The notes below the pieces were generated by a model. It did no database searches. It saw only the letters and a list, made by a program, of their open reading frames with translations, and was not told the origin of the DNA. DNA of 64,000 bases, taken from NCBI GenBank assembly GCA_900540895.1, contig UQHV01000015.1, positions 1-64,000 of the forward strand. Reading direction: 5' to 3'. The translations under genes were made by a program, and so were the position numbers. This stretch comes from an uncultured Collinsella sp. Lineage in GTDB: Bacteria; Actinomycetota; Coriobacteriia; Coriobacteriales; Coriobacteriaceae. This document shows, in pieces, positions 16,807-25,256 of the stretch. Each line of letters opens with the position of its first letter. Position 1 is the stretch's first letter.

Positions 16807-18666
16807 TTACTGGGCAAACTGGCTGCGGTAGAGTTCGGCGTAGAAGCCGCCTGCCGCTAGCAGCTCGTCGTGCGTGCCGCGCTCGATAATCTGGCCGTCG
16901 CGCATGACCAGAATGCAGTCGGCGTTGCGAATCGTGCTCAGGCGATGCGCCACGACAAAGCTCGTACGGCCGGCCATGAGCTCGTCGAATGCCGCCTGCA
17001 CCTGCAGCTCGGTACGCGTATCGATGCTCGACGTTGCCTCGTCCAGCAGCAGAATCGCCGGATCGGTGAGCATAACGCGCGCAATGCACAGCAGCTGTTT
17101 TTGACCCTGGCTAAACGTGCCGCCGTCCTCGCCGATGACCGTATCGTAGCCGCCTGGCAGCTGCACGATAAACTTGTGCGCATGCGCGCGCTTGGCAGCT
17201 TCGATAACCTGCTCGCGCGTGGCGTCGGGACAGCCGTAGGCGATGTTTTCCGCCACCGTGCCCTCGAACAGCCACGTATCCTGCAACACCATGCCAAAGG
17301 CATGGCGCAGGCTTGCGCGCGTGTAGTCACGCGAAGACCTGCCATCAACCGTGATGTGGCCGGCATCGATATCGTAAAAGCGCAGCAGCAGGTTGATGAG
17401 CGTCGTCTTTCCGCAGCCCGTGGGGCCAACAAGGGCAAAGCGCATGCCGGGCTTGGCCTCGATGCAGATGTCCTGCAGCAGCTTGCGGTCGGACACGTAG
17501 CTAAAGTCCACATGCTCAAAGGCGACCTCGCCCTGCGGGGCAGCAAGTTCCACGGCATCCGCCGCATCGGGCTCCTGCTCGCGGGCATCGAGCAGCGCAA
17601 ACATGCGGCGCGCCGAGGCATACGCCGTCTGGATCTGCGTAATGACGTTGGTGACCTCGTTGAACGGCTTGGTGTACTGGTTGGCATAGGACAGGAAGAT
17701 CTGCACGCCGCCCACCGTAAGCGCCGCGGGCACGCCCGTGATCACGCCCACGCAGCCGATCACAGCGACCACGGCATAGATGATGTTATTGATAAAGCGC
17801 GTGCCGGGGTTGGAGAGCGAACCCATAAACTGTGCGCGCTCGCCCGCGGTGTAAAGCTCGGCATTGAGGGCATCGAAGCGCTGCTGGGCGTTGGGACCGT
17901 AGGCAAAGGCGTCGACAAGCTTTTGCTCGCCTACGTACTCCTCGATATGACCACCGAGCTGCCCTTGAATACGCTGCTGTGCCGTAAAGCTTTTGTTGGA
18001 GAGCTTGGCAATAGCACCGGCTGCAAAAATGGAAAGCGGCGTGACGAGCACCACCACGAGCGTCATGGTCAGGTTGATGGAAAGCATAAACGCGAGCGTG
18101 CCCACGATGGTAATAACACCGGTAAAGAGTTGCGTGAAGCCCTGCAGCAGGCCGTCACCCACCTGGTCGACATCGTTGACCACGCGGCTCATGAGGTCGC
18201 CGTGAGCATGGCTGTCGATAAAGCTGAGCGGCATGCGGCTGAGCTTGTCGCTCGCCTCCACGCGCATGTCGCGCACCGTTTCGTAGGACAGGCGGTTGAC
18301 GCAGTAGCCCTGCAGCCACTGGAAGGCCGCGGCTCCCACCACGACGAGCGCGAGTTTGGTGACAAGCGGCAGCAGCGCGTCGAAGTCCACCTGCCCGACG
18401 GCAACGATCAGGTCGATGCCCTCGCCGATGAGAATGGGCGTGTAGAGCTGCAGAATCACGGAGATGGCGGCACTCACAAACGACGCAACAAACGAAATGC
18501 GATGCGGACGAACGTAGCCCATCAGACGGCGAGTCACCGCACCCACGGGATAGCGCTCGGGGTCGCCGGGCTGGCGCGGACCGTCGCCCAGGTCGTTGAG
18601 GTTATCGTTACCGGACACGTTGGCCGTCATCGTGGCGACCGAACCGGAGGAAGTGTACGGATTCAT
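16807..18666 (-). CDS. ABC exporter half with intact ATPase site
   Basis: This 619-residue half-transporter has six membrane helices (about 40-340) and a nucleotide-binding domain: Walker A GPTGCGKT, signature TFSQGQKQ and Walker B LLLDEATSS with the catalytic glutamate. It follows the partner gene with the join TAAATG and AAGGAGG overlapping the end of that gene, so the two are co-translated. The pair matches heterodimeric exporters of the BmrCD/LmrCD/TM287-288 type in which one ATP site is degenerate. It probably exports drugs, lipids or peptides; the substrate is unknown. Relatives occur at 28284-32010. Confidence 0.9.
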   Translation of the reverse strand: MNPYTSSGSVATMTANVSGNDNLNDLGDGPRQPGDPERYPVGAVTRRLMGYVRPHRISFVASFVSAAISVILQLYTPILIGEGIDLIVAVGQVDFDALLPLVTKLALVVVGAAAFQWLQGYCVNRLSYETVRDMRVEASDKLSRMPLSFIDSHAHGDLMSRVVNDVDQVGDGLLQGFTQLFTGVITIVGTLAFMLSINLTMTLVVVLVTPLSIFAAGAIAKLSNKSFTAQQRIQGQLGGHIEEYVGEQKLVDAFAYGPNAQQRFDALNAELYTAGERAQFMGSLSNPGTRFINNIIYAVVAVIGCVGVITGVPAALTVGGVQIFLSYANQYTKPFNEVTNVITQIQTAYASARRMFALLDAREQEPDAADAVELAAPQGEVAFEHVDFSYVSDRKLLQDICIEAKPGMRFALVGPTGCGKTTLINLLLRFYDIDAGHITVDGRSSRDYTRASLRHAFGMVLQDTWLFEGTVAENIAYGCPDATREQVIEAAKRAHAHKFIVQLPGGYDTVIGEDGGTFSQGQKQLLCIARVMLTDPAILLLDEATSSIDTRTELQVQAAFDELMAGRTSFVVAHRLSTIRNADCILVMRDGQIIERGTHDELLAAGGFYAELYRSQFAQ

Positions 18667-20547
18667 TTAGCAGCCCTCCTTTGCGCAAATGGATGCCGGG
18701 GCAGTCGGGGCGGACGCGGGGCTTAGGGTGGACGCGGGCGCCGGAGTGGGCGCGGGCGCTGTGCTCCCCCGCTGGCCCTCAAGCCCCTCGCGGCGCAGCT
18801 GCGACTGGCAAATCTCGCGATAGAGCCGACAGGTCGCATAGAGCTCGTCATGTGTGCCCAGGCCGGCAACCGAGCCGTGGTCGAGCACGCAGATCACGTC
18901 GGCATCGCGCACGGTCGAAACGCGCTGGCTCACAATCACCGTGGTCAGCGGCAGCCCGCCCTTGGCGGCACCGCGCATGCTGCGCTCGCGAATGGCATGG
19001 CGAAGCGCCGCGTCGGTCTTAAAGTCGAGCGCCGACGCGGAGTCATCCATGATCAATATCTGAGGCGAACCAACCAAGGCACGCGCGATAGTCAGGCGCT
19101 GACGCTGGCCACCGCTAAAGTTCTTGCCGCCCGCCTCGACCGGGGCGTCTAAGCCCTGCGGCTTGTTGCGCACGAACTCGCTGGCCTGCGCCATGTCGAG
19201 TGCCACCCAGAGCTCCTCGTCGGTCGCAGCTTCATCGCGCCAGGTCAGGTTGCTGCGGATGGAGCCGCTCACCAGCGATGCGCGCTGCGGAACGGTCGCG
19301 ACCACACGGCGCAGCTGGTCGAGCGGCCAGGTGCGCACGTCGACGCCCATCACGCTCACGCTGCCGGTGCTCGCATCGTACAGGCGCGGGATGAGCGAGA
19401 CGAGCGTGGACTTGCCGCTACCCGTACCGCCGATAATGCCGAGCGTCTTGCCCAGCGGGAGTTCCAGCGTCACATCGTTGACAGCATTGGCCGCGCCAGC
19501 GCCAAACGAGAAGCTCGCATGGCTCAAGCTCAGCGCGGGAACTGAAGCGACATTGCCCGGCTTGGGCAGCGCGACCGGCTGGTTGCCCTCGTCAGCGATG
19601 CCCGGCACGCAATTGAGCACCTCGTTGATACGCGACGCGCTGGCGCTCGCCTTGGTAAAGACCACGACCAGGTTGGCGACGTACACGATGGAGGTCAGGG
19701 TCTGCGTCATGTAGTTCACAAACGCCATGACCTGGCCCTGCGTAAGCTCGCCCACGCTGACCTGGATGCCGCCCACCCACAGGATGGCGCACACGCCCAG
19801 GTTCATCACCAAAAACGTGACGGGGTTGAGAATCGACGAGAGCTTGCCCACCGCGATGGCAGTATTGGCCTGGTCGTCGGCGGCCTGCGCAAAGCGCTCG
19901 CGCTCGTGATCTTCGCGCACGAAGGCGCGAACCACGCGGGCGCCCGAAAGGCCCTCGCGGCAGATAAGCGCGATGCGGTCGAGCTTTGCCTGCAGCTGCT
20001 TGTAGTACGGAATGCAGCGCGCCATGACAACCCAGAACACCAGGCCAATGGCGGGCGTGCAGATCAAAAAGATGATGCCGAGCTTAAGGTCGATGGCAAG
20101 GGCCGCGCACATGGAGCCCACCGCTAGAAAGGGCCAGCGGATGAGCATGCGCACGCCCAGCGCCACAGCGAGCTGGACCTGGTTAACGTCGTTGGTAATG
20201 CGCGTGATGAGCGACGGCGTGCCAAAGCGGTCGAGCTCGGCATAGCTCAGCTTGTTGATGTGCTGGTAGAGTGCGCCGCGAATGTCAGTACCCATGCCCT
20301 GCGAGGTGAGCGCCGCCATCTTCTGGCAAACAAGCGTAAACGAGATGCCGATTACAGCCATGGCGGCGAGCACCATGCCGTAGCGGACGACGGCACTCAC
20401 GTCGTGCGCACCGATACCTTTATCGATCATCTGGGCAATCACCAGCGGCGTCAGCAGGTCAAAGATCACTTCAATCAACTTGCACGCAGGGCCAATCACC
20501 ATATACCGGCGAAACTTACCACCAAAACGCCTGAGCAGCTCAATCAT
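18667..20547 (-). CDS. ABC exporter half with degenerate Walker B
   Basis: The 626-residue partner subunit has six N-terminal membrane segments and an ATPase domain with Walker A GGTGSGKST, a good signature FSGGQRQR and Walker B LIMDDSASALD, where the usual catalytic glutamate is aspartate. This is the normal pattern of the non-catalytic partner in heterodimeric exporters. A proline/alanine-rich tail follows the ATPase (about 597-620). It is the promoter-proximal gene of the pair. No regulator gene is adjacent, unlike the second exporter at 28-32 kb. Confidence 0.9.
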   Translation of the reverse strand: MIELLRRFGGKFRRYMVIGPACKLIEVIFDLLTPLVIAQMIDKGIGAHDVSAVVRYGMVLAAMAVIGISFTLVCQKMAALTSQGMGTDIRGALYQHINKLSYAELDRFGTPSLITRITNDVNQVQLAVALGVRMLIRWPFLAVGSMCAALAIDLKLGIIFLICTPAIGLVFWVVMARCIPYYKQLQAKLDRIALICREGLSGARVVRAFVREDHERERFAQAADDQANTAIAVGKLSSILNPVTFLVMNLGVCAILWVGGIQVSVGELTQGQVMAFVNYMTQTLTSIVYVANLVVVFTKASASASRINEVLNCVPGIADEGNQPVALPKPGNVASVPALSLSHASFSFGAGAANAVNDVTLELPLGKTLGIIGGTGSGKSTLVSLIPRLYDASTGSVSVMGVDVRTWPLDQLRRVVATVPQRASLVSGSIRSNLTWRDEAATDEELWVALDMAQASEFVRNKPQGLDAPVEAGGKNFSGGQRQRLTIARALVGSPQILIMDDSASALDFKTDAALRHAIRERSMRGAAKGGLPLTTVIVSQRVSTVRDADVICVLDHGSVAGLGTHDELYATCRLYREICQSQLRREGLEGQRGSTAPAPTPAPASTLSPASAPTAPASICAKEGC

Positions 20548-20744
20548 AAAAAGGCGCTCCCTATCATCATCTCAATTCAATCTGATTCATGATAGTACGG
20601 AGAACCCTGGAGATGCGTAAGCAACTCGTTACAGATGTAAGGGCAACGGTCACTAGCGCCCAAGGCACGTAGCAGCCGATGTTTTGGCAACGCCAGCGAG
20701 CGGCATAACGCCGGGGATTCAATTATCAGATAAATGTGACCCTT

Positions 20745-20884
20745 CAGGCGGTTTTGGTCGGCTACCCGCGGGTGCCGGCAGGGCGCTTGGTAGTCGAGCG
20801 ATCCCGCAGGCGAAGCCGAGGACCAGCGAGACACCAAGCGCCCTGCCGGCACTCGCGGGTAGCCGCGGCACCAAAAAACGCCTG
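20745..20884. repeat. Long inverted repeat with about 47-bp arms next to the SRP RNA
   Basis: The left arm starts CAGGCGGTTTTGGTCGGCTA and ends GCGCTTGGT (20791). The right arm runs from ACCAAGCGCC (20833) to CAAAAAACGCCTG (20884), with few mismatches. The 41-base centre holds GAGCGATCCCGCAGGCGAAG, which resembles the centre of the repeat at 2643-2714. The right arm ends where the SRP RNA begins and includes the T-tract that would terminate that RNA. Confidence 0.7.
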
Positions 20885-20994
20885 CGCACTCGATGGATTC
20901 GGATGCCCGACAGAGGCTCCTTATGGCTGCTTCCTTCCGGACCTGACCAGATTCGGAACATGTCGTCATCCGAACCCATCGAACGCGCTAGGCG
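20884..20994 (-). ncRNA. ffs: Signal recognition particle RNA (small bacterial type)
   Basis: On the minus strand the hallmark GGTCAGGTCCGGAAGGAAGC is present at 20929-20953, the conserved apical loop that binds Ffh. Flanks TTCGATGGGTTCGGATG and CATCCGAATCCATCGA pair to close a hairpin of about 100 nt. With Ffh and FtsY this RNA targets membrane proteins to the translocon. A T-run follows the closing stem. The 5' end is set from the promoter at 21003-21031 and is approximate. Confidence 0.93.
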
Positions 20995-21002
20995 CTCGAT
21001 AT

Positions 21003-21031
21003 ATCTTACCCGCTCCCGCCCGATGGGGCAA
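21003..21031 (-). promoter_or_regulatory. Promoter of the SRP RNA gene
   Basis: TTGCCC (21026-21031 reversed), a 17-base spacer and TAAGAT (21003-21008) read on the minus strand and would start transcription near 20995. Confidence 0.65.
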
Positions 21032-21040
21032 GGTAGCTAA

Positions 21041-21109
21041 TTTGGGACGGGGCTTTTTGACTACTTGGGCAATCAGATCGACAGGTAGTCAAATAAGCCC
21101 CGTCCCAAA
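21041..21109. repeat. TTTGGGACGGGGC hairpin
   Basis: TTTGGGACGGGGCTT and GACTAC pair with GTAGTCAAA and AAGCCCCGTCCCAAA. It overlaps the end of the LNVVD-type element at 21099-21215. It belongs to the group of hairpins with a GGGAC(A/G)G core. Confidence 0.75.
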
Positions 21110-21215
21110 AAGACTGGTCTGCTGCCGTGCCACAAAAGGGGCCTATCTACTACGTTTAGGCCGCAGGGGTCAACCATAGCCGGCTTTTTCGAAAATCGGC
21201 AAGCTTTCTACCTGC
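21099..21215 (-). repeat. Dispersed LNVVD-type element, copy 2
   Basis: Read on the minus strand this matches copy 1 (48-170) over its length: GCAGGTAGA, then GACCCCTGCGGCC, the invariant TAAACGTAGTAGATAGGCC and CAGTCTTTTTGGGACGGGG. In the same frame as copy 1 it would encode MVDPCGLNVVDRPLLW. It is head-to-head with copy 3. Confidence 0.65.
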
Positions 21216-21300
21216 GGTTTTAATTTCACAAAATCCGGGATGGTCAAGGGCGCTCGGCTAAACGTAGTAGATGGCCGCATTTCATGGCGGACGGTCCGAC
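21207..21300 (+). repeat. Dispersed LNVVD-type element, copy 3
   Basis: This more diverged copy has GGATGGTC, CTAAACGTAGTAGATGGCCG and TTTCATGGCG. In the matching frame it would read MVKGARLNVVDGRISW and stay open to a TAG at about 21354. I see no convincing ribosome binding site. It is inverted relative to copy 2 and shares its left end with it. Confidence 0.6.
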
Positions 21301-21339
21301 CCAAGGCCCAAGGCGACCAGCCTCGGATAGCCATTCTCG

Positions 21340-21408
21340 AAGTTGCGGTGGAATAGTTCCTGTTTTTGCCGCCTGAGCCGCCAAACAGGAACTATTCCAC
21401 CGCAACTT
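21340..21408. repeat. Palindromic hairpin, GTTGCGGTGGAATA family
   Basis: AAGTTGCGGTGGAATAGTTC and CTGTTT pair exactly with AAACAGGAACTATTCCACCG and CAACTT around 17 bases. It lies 15 bases after the 3' end of the tadA-glxK gene and may form its transcript end. Confidence 0.8.
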
Positions 21409-21423
21409 ATAGGGAGTTGGGTT

Positions 21424-23205
21424 TTAGAGGCGGGCGAGGTCGTAGGCTTGGGCGGCTGCTTCACCGGCGCAGATGAGGTTGGTTGTGGCTTCCTGGGGGT
21501 CGAGCGCTTGGTCAAGAGGCATGGGCCTGCGGCAGACCGGCAGGACCAAGTCGATGCCCTGACCATACACCGCATCCAAATTATCCGCACGACCGCCCAC
21601 GACGGCGACTACCGGCTTGCCATAGCGATTGGCACGGCGGGCCACGCCCACCGGCGCCTTGCCGGCAGCGGATTGCTCGTCCATGTTGCCCTCGCCTGTA
21701 ATGACCAGGTCGACATCGCGCACGCGCTCGTCAAACCCAATCAGATCGAGCACCGTCTCCACGCCCGAACGCAACTCAGCACCGAGCGCCAGCAGCGCGG
21801 CGCCCAAGCCACCTGCCGCGCCCGCGCCAGGCACGCCGAGCACCGAGCCAAATGTCCGCACGCCCTCGGGCACGCGCAACAACCCCTGAGCCCGCACCCC
21901 GGTAATCGCCGCATCGAGCAGGCGGCCGTAGCCGACCATCCAACTGTCGTACCTGCCCAGCGCTTCGACATCGTCTGTCGGCAGGCCCTTTTGCCCGCCA
22001 AACACTGCAAGTGCCCCACGACGCCCCACGAGCGGGTTCTCGACATCAGAGAGCACGACGATACGCGCGCTATTCAGCGCCCGAAGCGCCGGTGCCAAAT
22101 CGATACTCGCCACCTGCTCAAGCCCCGCGAGACCAGGGGCGACATCGCAGCCCTGATCATCGACCACACGCGCGCCCAGCGCCTGCAGCATGCCGGCGCC
22201 ACCGTCGTTGGTGGCACTGCCGCCCAGACCAATATAGATAGTCTTTGCCCCAGCACGAACCGCTCGAAGCATGAGCTCGCCCACGCCATAGGTCGTAGCG
22301 GCCAACGCCGCCGGCTCTGTGCAAGGCGAATACCCAATACCCGCCGCCTCGGCCATCTCGATTACAGCCGACTCGTACTCGCCGTCCACCAGCATCCGGG
22401 CAGACACACAGTCGCCCAGAGGGCCTGCGACTTCACATGCCACGACCTCACCGCCGCACGCGGCAACGGCATCGAGCGTTCCCTCACCGCCATCCGCCAG
22501 CGGCAGCGCGCTTACCTGGGCATCGGGCCACACGCGGCGCACACCTTCGGCAACGGCCTCCTCCGCCTGCGCGCTCGAAACGCTGCCCTTAAAGGAGTCG
22601 ATCGCCAGCTGCACACGGCGGGGCCGGCGGCACGCGGCACCAAAATCGACCGCCCCAACGGCAGTATCTTCGACACCCGCAAGCGCCTCGGCGTGGGCGG
22701 TATGCGCCTCAAGATCGGCCCCACAACCGCAGCCAGCACCATCGGTGCCACGCAGCCCACTAAAATAACCGCTCAGCACCGCGCGGCACTCGTCTGCCAG
22801 CACGCCGGCGGTCACATTAAACCGATGATTCAGGCGCGAATCGGCATTGAGGTCGTATAGCGACCCCAGAGCGCCCGCTTTAGCATCAGCCGCGCCGTAC
22901 ACGCAGCGCCCCACGCGCGCGTTAACCATAAGCCCCGCGCACATGCAGCAGGGCTCGAGCGTCACGTAGACCGTACAATCGGAAAGACGCCAGCGTCCAA
23001 GCGACTGAGCGGCGGCGCACAGGGCCGAAAACTCGGCATGCGCCGAAGGATCCTGGTCGAGCTCGCGGCGATTATGCGCCCGCGCGACAATCTCGCCGTC
23101 GCGCACCACTACGGCTCCGATGGGCACCTCGCCCACCGCAGCGGCGGCGCGCGCCTCGGCCAGCGCCTCACGCATGAACTTCTCATCGATTTCGGTGATC
23201 GTCAT
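21424..23205 (-). CDS. Fusion of tRNA adenosine deaminase (TadA) and glycerate kinase (GlxK)
   Basis: The 593-residue frame joins two enzymes that normally act apart. Residues 1 to about 160 are a TadA-type deaminase (HAE zinc ligand and acid in DPSAHAEFSAL, PCCMC for the other zinc ligands), which makes inosine at the tRNA-Arg wobble base. After a linker of about 45 residues rich in Ala, Gly and Cys, the rest is a type-2 glycerate kinase (AIDSFKGSVSSAQAEEAV, LPLADGGEGTLDA, GLGGSATNDGGAGML, ITGEGNMDEQS) that phosphorylates glycerate. ATG 23205 has GGAAGG upstream. No stop or frameshift separates the parts. It could be cleaved or translated as two products, which the sequence cannot show. Confidence 0.9.
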   Translation of the reverse strand: MTITEIDEKFMREALAEARAAAAVGEVPIGAVVVRDGEIVARAHNRRELDQDPSAHAEFSALCAAAQSLGRWRLSDCTVYVTLEPCCMCAGLMVNARVGRCVYGAADAKAGALGSLYDLNADSRLNHRFNVTAGVLADECRAVLSGYFSGLRGTDGAGCGCGADLEAHTAHAEALAGVEDTAVGAVDFGAACRRPRRVQLAIDSFKGSVSSAQAEEAVAEGVRRVWPDAQVSALPLADGGEGTLDAVAACGGEVVACEVAGPLGDCVSARMLVDGEYESAVIEMAEAAGIGYSPCTEPAALAATTYGVGELMLRAVRAGAKTIYIGLGGSATNDGGAGMLQALGARVVDDQGCDVAPGLAGLEQVASIDLAPALRALNSARIVVLSDVENPLVGRRGALAVFGGQKGLPTDDVEALGRYDSWMVGYGRLLDAAITGVRAQGLLRVPEGVRTFGSVLGVPGAGAAGGLGAALLALGAELRSGVETVLDLIGFDERVRDVDLVITGEGNMDEQSAAGKAPVGVARRANRYGKPVVAVVGGRADNLDAVYGQGIDLVLPVCRRPMPLDQALDPQEATTNLICAGEAAAQAYDLARL

Positions 23206-23256
23206 CGTTCGCCTTCCCTGTTGCAAATCCAAAACGATGCTATCATTACGACTCAC

Positions 23257-23346
23257 GGAGAGATGGCAGAGCGGTTGAATGCGGCGGTCTTGAAAACCGT
23301 TGAGCGCGAGAGCGTTCCGGGGGTTCGAATCCCCCTCTCTCCGCCA
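23257..23346 (+). tRNA. tRNA-Ser (anticodon TGA)
   Basis: The acceptor GGAGAGA pairs with TCTCTCC, the anticodon loop CTTGAAA carries TGA, a long variable arm typical of serine tRNAs follows, and the T arm holds GGTTCGAAT. CCA is encoded at 23344-23346. It is divergent from tadA-glxK and ends 3 bases before the stop of the convergent TetR gene. Confidence 0.97.
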
Positions 23347-23349
23347 CTC

Positions 23350-23946
23350 CTAGTGATGCACCGGTGTCATGGTCCGCTCAAACAGTGCATCGACCACATC
23401 GGCTATCTCAGGTCGACGCTCAAGATCGTGGCCCGATTCCCACCATATCGTGAAAAGTCGAATAATACCGCCGGCGACAAACTCAGACGTCGTCTCGAGT
23501 GACACGGGGGCCAGGGCATCCTCGGCAAGCACGTTCATCACACGCTCGCGGATGGAGCGGGCAATGCGGTCGCAAATAACGTTGGTCAACATGCCCGACA
23601 TGCTGCTTGCCAAAATGTTATCCATGAGCCGCTCGTGCGCCAGAATCAAATCCATGGCATCGTCCAAAATCGCGTGCCGAAGCGCGCGCACGTCCTCGGC
23701 AGATACCGCGCCGGCCTCATCGGGCTGTTTTTGCGGCAAGCCCGACATGAGCTCATCGATATAAAAGGCAAAGTAATCGTTCTTGTCGCGAAAGTGCTTG
23801 TAGAACGTCGTGCGGCGAATCATGGCGCGGTCGCACAGCATGGCAACCGTCAGGTCCTCAAAACGATGCTCCTCGAGAAGCTCGGTAAAGGCATCGAACA
23901 GGGCGCGGTAGGTTTTCTTGATGCGAAGGTCCACTGGTATCGCCAT
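23350..23946 (-). CDS. TetR-family transcriptional regulator
   Basis: The 198-residue protein has an N-terminal TetR helix-turn-helix (FEDLTVAMLCDRAMIRRTTFYKHFRDKND, about residues 30-58) and a helical ligand-binding part. It is probably a repressor of a nearby or distant efflux or envelope gene. It is divergent from lemA, so lemA is the simplest target. ATG 23946 has GAGG immediately upstream, which is too close; a GTG four codons in (23936) has it about 12 bases away. The start is therefore uncertain by four codons. Confidence 0.85.
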   Translation of the reverse strand: MAIPVDLRIKKTYRALFDAFTELLEEHRFEDLTVAMLCDRAMIRRTTFYKHFRDKNDYFAFYIDELMSGLPQKQPDEAGAVSAEDVRALRHAILDDAMDLILAHERLMDNILASSMSGMLTNVICDRIARSIRERVMNVLAEDALAPVSLETTSEFVAGGIIRLFTIWWESGHDLERRPEIADVVDALFERTMTPVHH

Positions 23947-24145
23947 CCTCAGGGCAAAGACAACACTCGTCAATCTGTCGCATATCTTACACCTGTACCT
24001 CGCGCGCTTTGCCCCGGTGCCAACCCCGCCGAAAACACAACGCTTACCGGAAAGTTCGGCACGACAAAACGTTGCGGGTATACTAGTAGCGTTATACCAA
24101 CGGCAGCTGGCGCATGCCGCCGCGGCCATTCGAAACGGAGACATC

Positions 24146-24697
24146 ATGCTTCCCGTCATCATCGGCATCGTTGTTGTCATTGTGATTGCCTGCGCCATCG
24201 CCGGCATCTACAACAACATGGTCACCAAGCGTAACCGCATCGATAACGCCTGGCAGAACATCGATACGCAGCTGCAGCGTCGCAACGACCTGATCCCCAA
24301 CCTGGTCGAGACCGTCAAGGGCTACGCCAAGCACGAGCAGGAGACGCTCTCCGCCGTGATCAGCGCGCGTAACACCGCCGTCAAGGCCACCACGCCCGAA
24401 GCCAAGATGGAAGCCGACAACGTGCTGACCGGTGCGCTGCGTCAGCTCTTCGCCGTAGCCGAGGCCTATCCCGATCTTAAGGCAAACACCAACTTTACGC
24501 AGCTGCAGGCATCGCTCGAGGATACCGAGAACAAGATTAGCTATGCACGCCAGAGCTACAACGATTGCGTGCTCAGCTACAACAACGCCATTCAGACGTT
24601 CCCGGCTGTCATCTTTGCCGGCATCTTCCAGTTTAAGGAGCGCCAGGGCTTCGAGGCCGCCGAAGCAGCCCGCCAGGCCCCGACCGTCAAGTTCTAG
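24146..24697 (+). CDS. lemA: LemA-family membrane protein
   Basis: This 183-residue protein begins with one membrane helix (VIIGIVVVIVIACAIAGIY) followed by the LemA domain: NRIDNAWQNIDTQLQRRNDL, LIPNLVETVKGYAKHE and YNDCVLSYNNAIQTFP. The long helical part probably faces the outside. LemA proteins have no settled function. ATG 24146 has GGAG upstream; TATACT at 24079-24084 is a plausible -10. A strong terminator follows. Confidence 0.9.
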   Translation: MLPVIIGIVVVIVIACAIAGIYNNMVTKRNRIDNAWQNIDTQLQRRNDLIPNLVETVKGYAKHEQETLSAVISARNTAVKATTPEAKMEADNVLTGALRQLFAVAEAYPDLKANTNFTQLQASLEDTENKISYARQSYNDCVLSYNNAIQTFPAVIFAGIFQFKERQGFEAAEAARQAPTVKF

Positions 24698-24733
24698 TAG
24701 TTTGACAGCGCATCCTTAATCGGCCAAATGCAT

Positions 24734-24776
24734 AAACCGCCCCGTCGAATGCATACTTCGACGGGGCGGTTTCCTT
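24734..24776 (+). terminator. lemA terminator
   Basis: AAACCGCCCCGTCGAA pairs with TTCGACGGGGCGGTTT and is followed by CCTTTTTC. Confidence 0.88.
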
Positions 24777-24798
24777 TTTCGCGAAGGTCCCCCTCTAA

Positions 24799-25009
24799 GC
24801 GTCGTGCATTTTTAGGAGTATTCAACATAACCAAGAGCTTCGGGCGCCACGATAAATGCCAAAGACCGCGAATATCCCTGCAAATCAAACGCTGCCAGCC
24901 CATAACCCCGCCCATCATTCGTAGAAAACATCGAGAACTCCCGATTTTTTGCCCGAGATCGGTATGCAGGGACCTTCGACTGCAGAATACTCGCAAAAAT
25001 GCACGTCGC
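24799..25009. repeat. MITE-like unit with inverted ends, copy B
   Basis: Inverted ends of about 29 bases (GTGCATTTTT and GAGTATTC on both, 24 of 29 positions matching) enclose about 150 bases. The ends match those of 2392-2571. On the minus strand the inside is open and protein-like (for example NREFSMFSTNDGRGYG), reaching a stop inside the left end, but there is no good start or ribosome binding site. I record it as a repeat with a possible small frame. Confidence 0.55.
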
Positions 25010-25115
25010 CACCGCCCCCACATGGCGCGAAGCAAAGCAAAAGCGCAGCCTAAAAGGCCGCGCACCATCTTTATTCAGATTAATCATTGCCCGTTGTGAC
25101 ATCGCCGAACCCGCA

Positions 25116-25240
25116 GGGCAGAGAACAAGTTCCCTCCCGGCGCACTCCGCAGGACGCAAGAAGCCCTCGCCGCACGAAGTGCGCAGCGAGGGCTTCTTGC
25201 ATGTCCGAGGACGCGCCGGGAGGGAACTTGTTCTCTGCCC
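25116..25240. repeat. Long inverted repeat with 28-bp perfect arms
   Basis: GGGCAGAGAACAAGTTCCCT and CCCGGCGC pair exactly with the right arm (25213-25240). The centre forms another stem, GCAAGAAGCCCTCGC with its complement. Reversed, the centre aligns with those at 15526-15657 and 51456-51596 (CTCGGACA, CTTCTTGCGT, GCGGA). It lies 17 bases after the 3' end of ilvE and may end its transcript. Confidence 0.75.
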
Positions 25241-25256
25241 GGATAGGTAAGACAAA

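Noticed and set aside
16870..18726. Plus-strand frame opposite the ABC exporter
   Set aside because: Shadow of an intact ABC ATPase gene; no domain and no ribosome binding site.
20548..20744. Small genes between the ABC exporter and the SRP RNA
   Set aside because: Frames here lack starts with ribosome binding sites and overlap repeats; I see no gene in this stretch.
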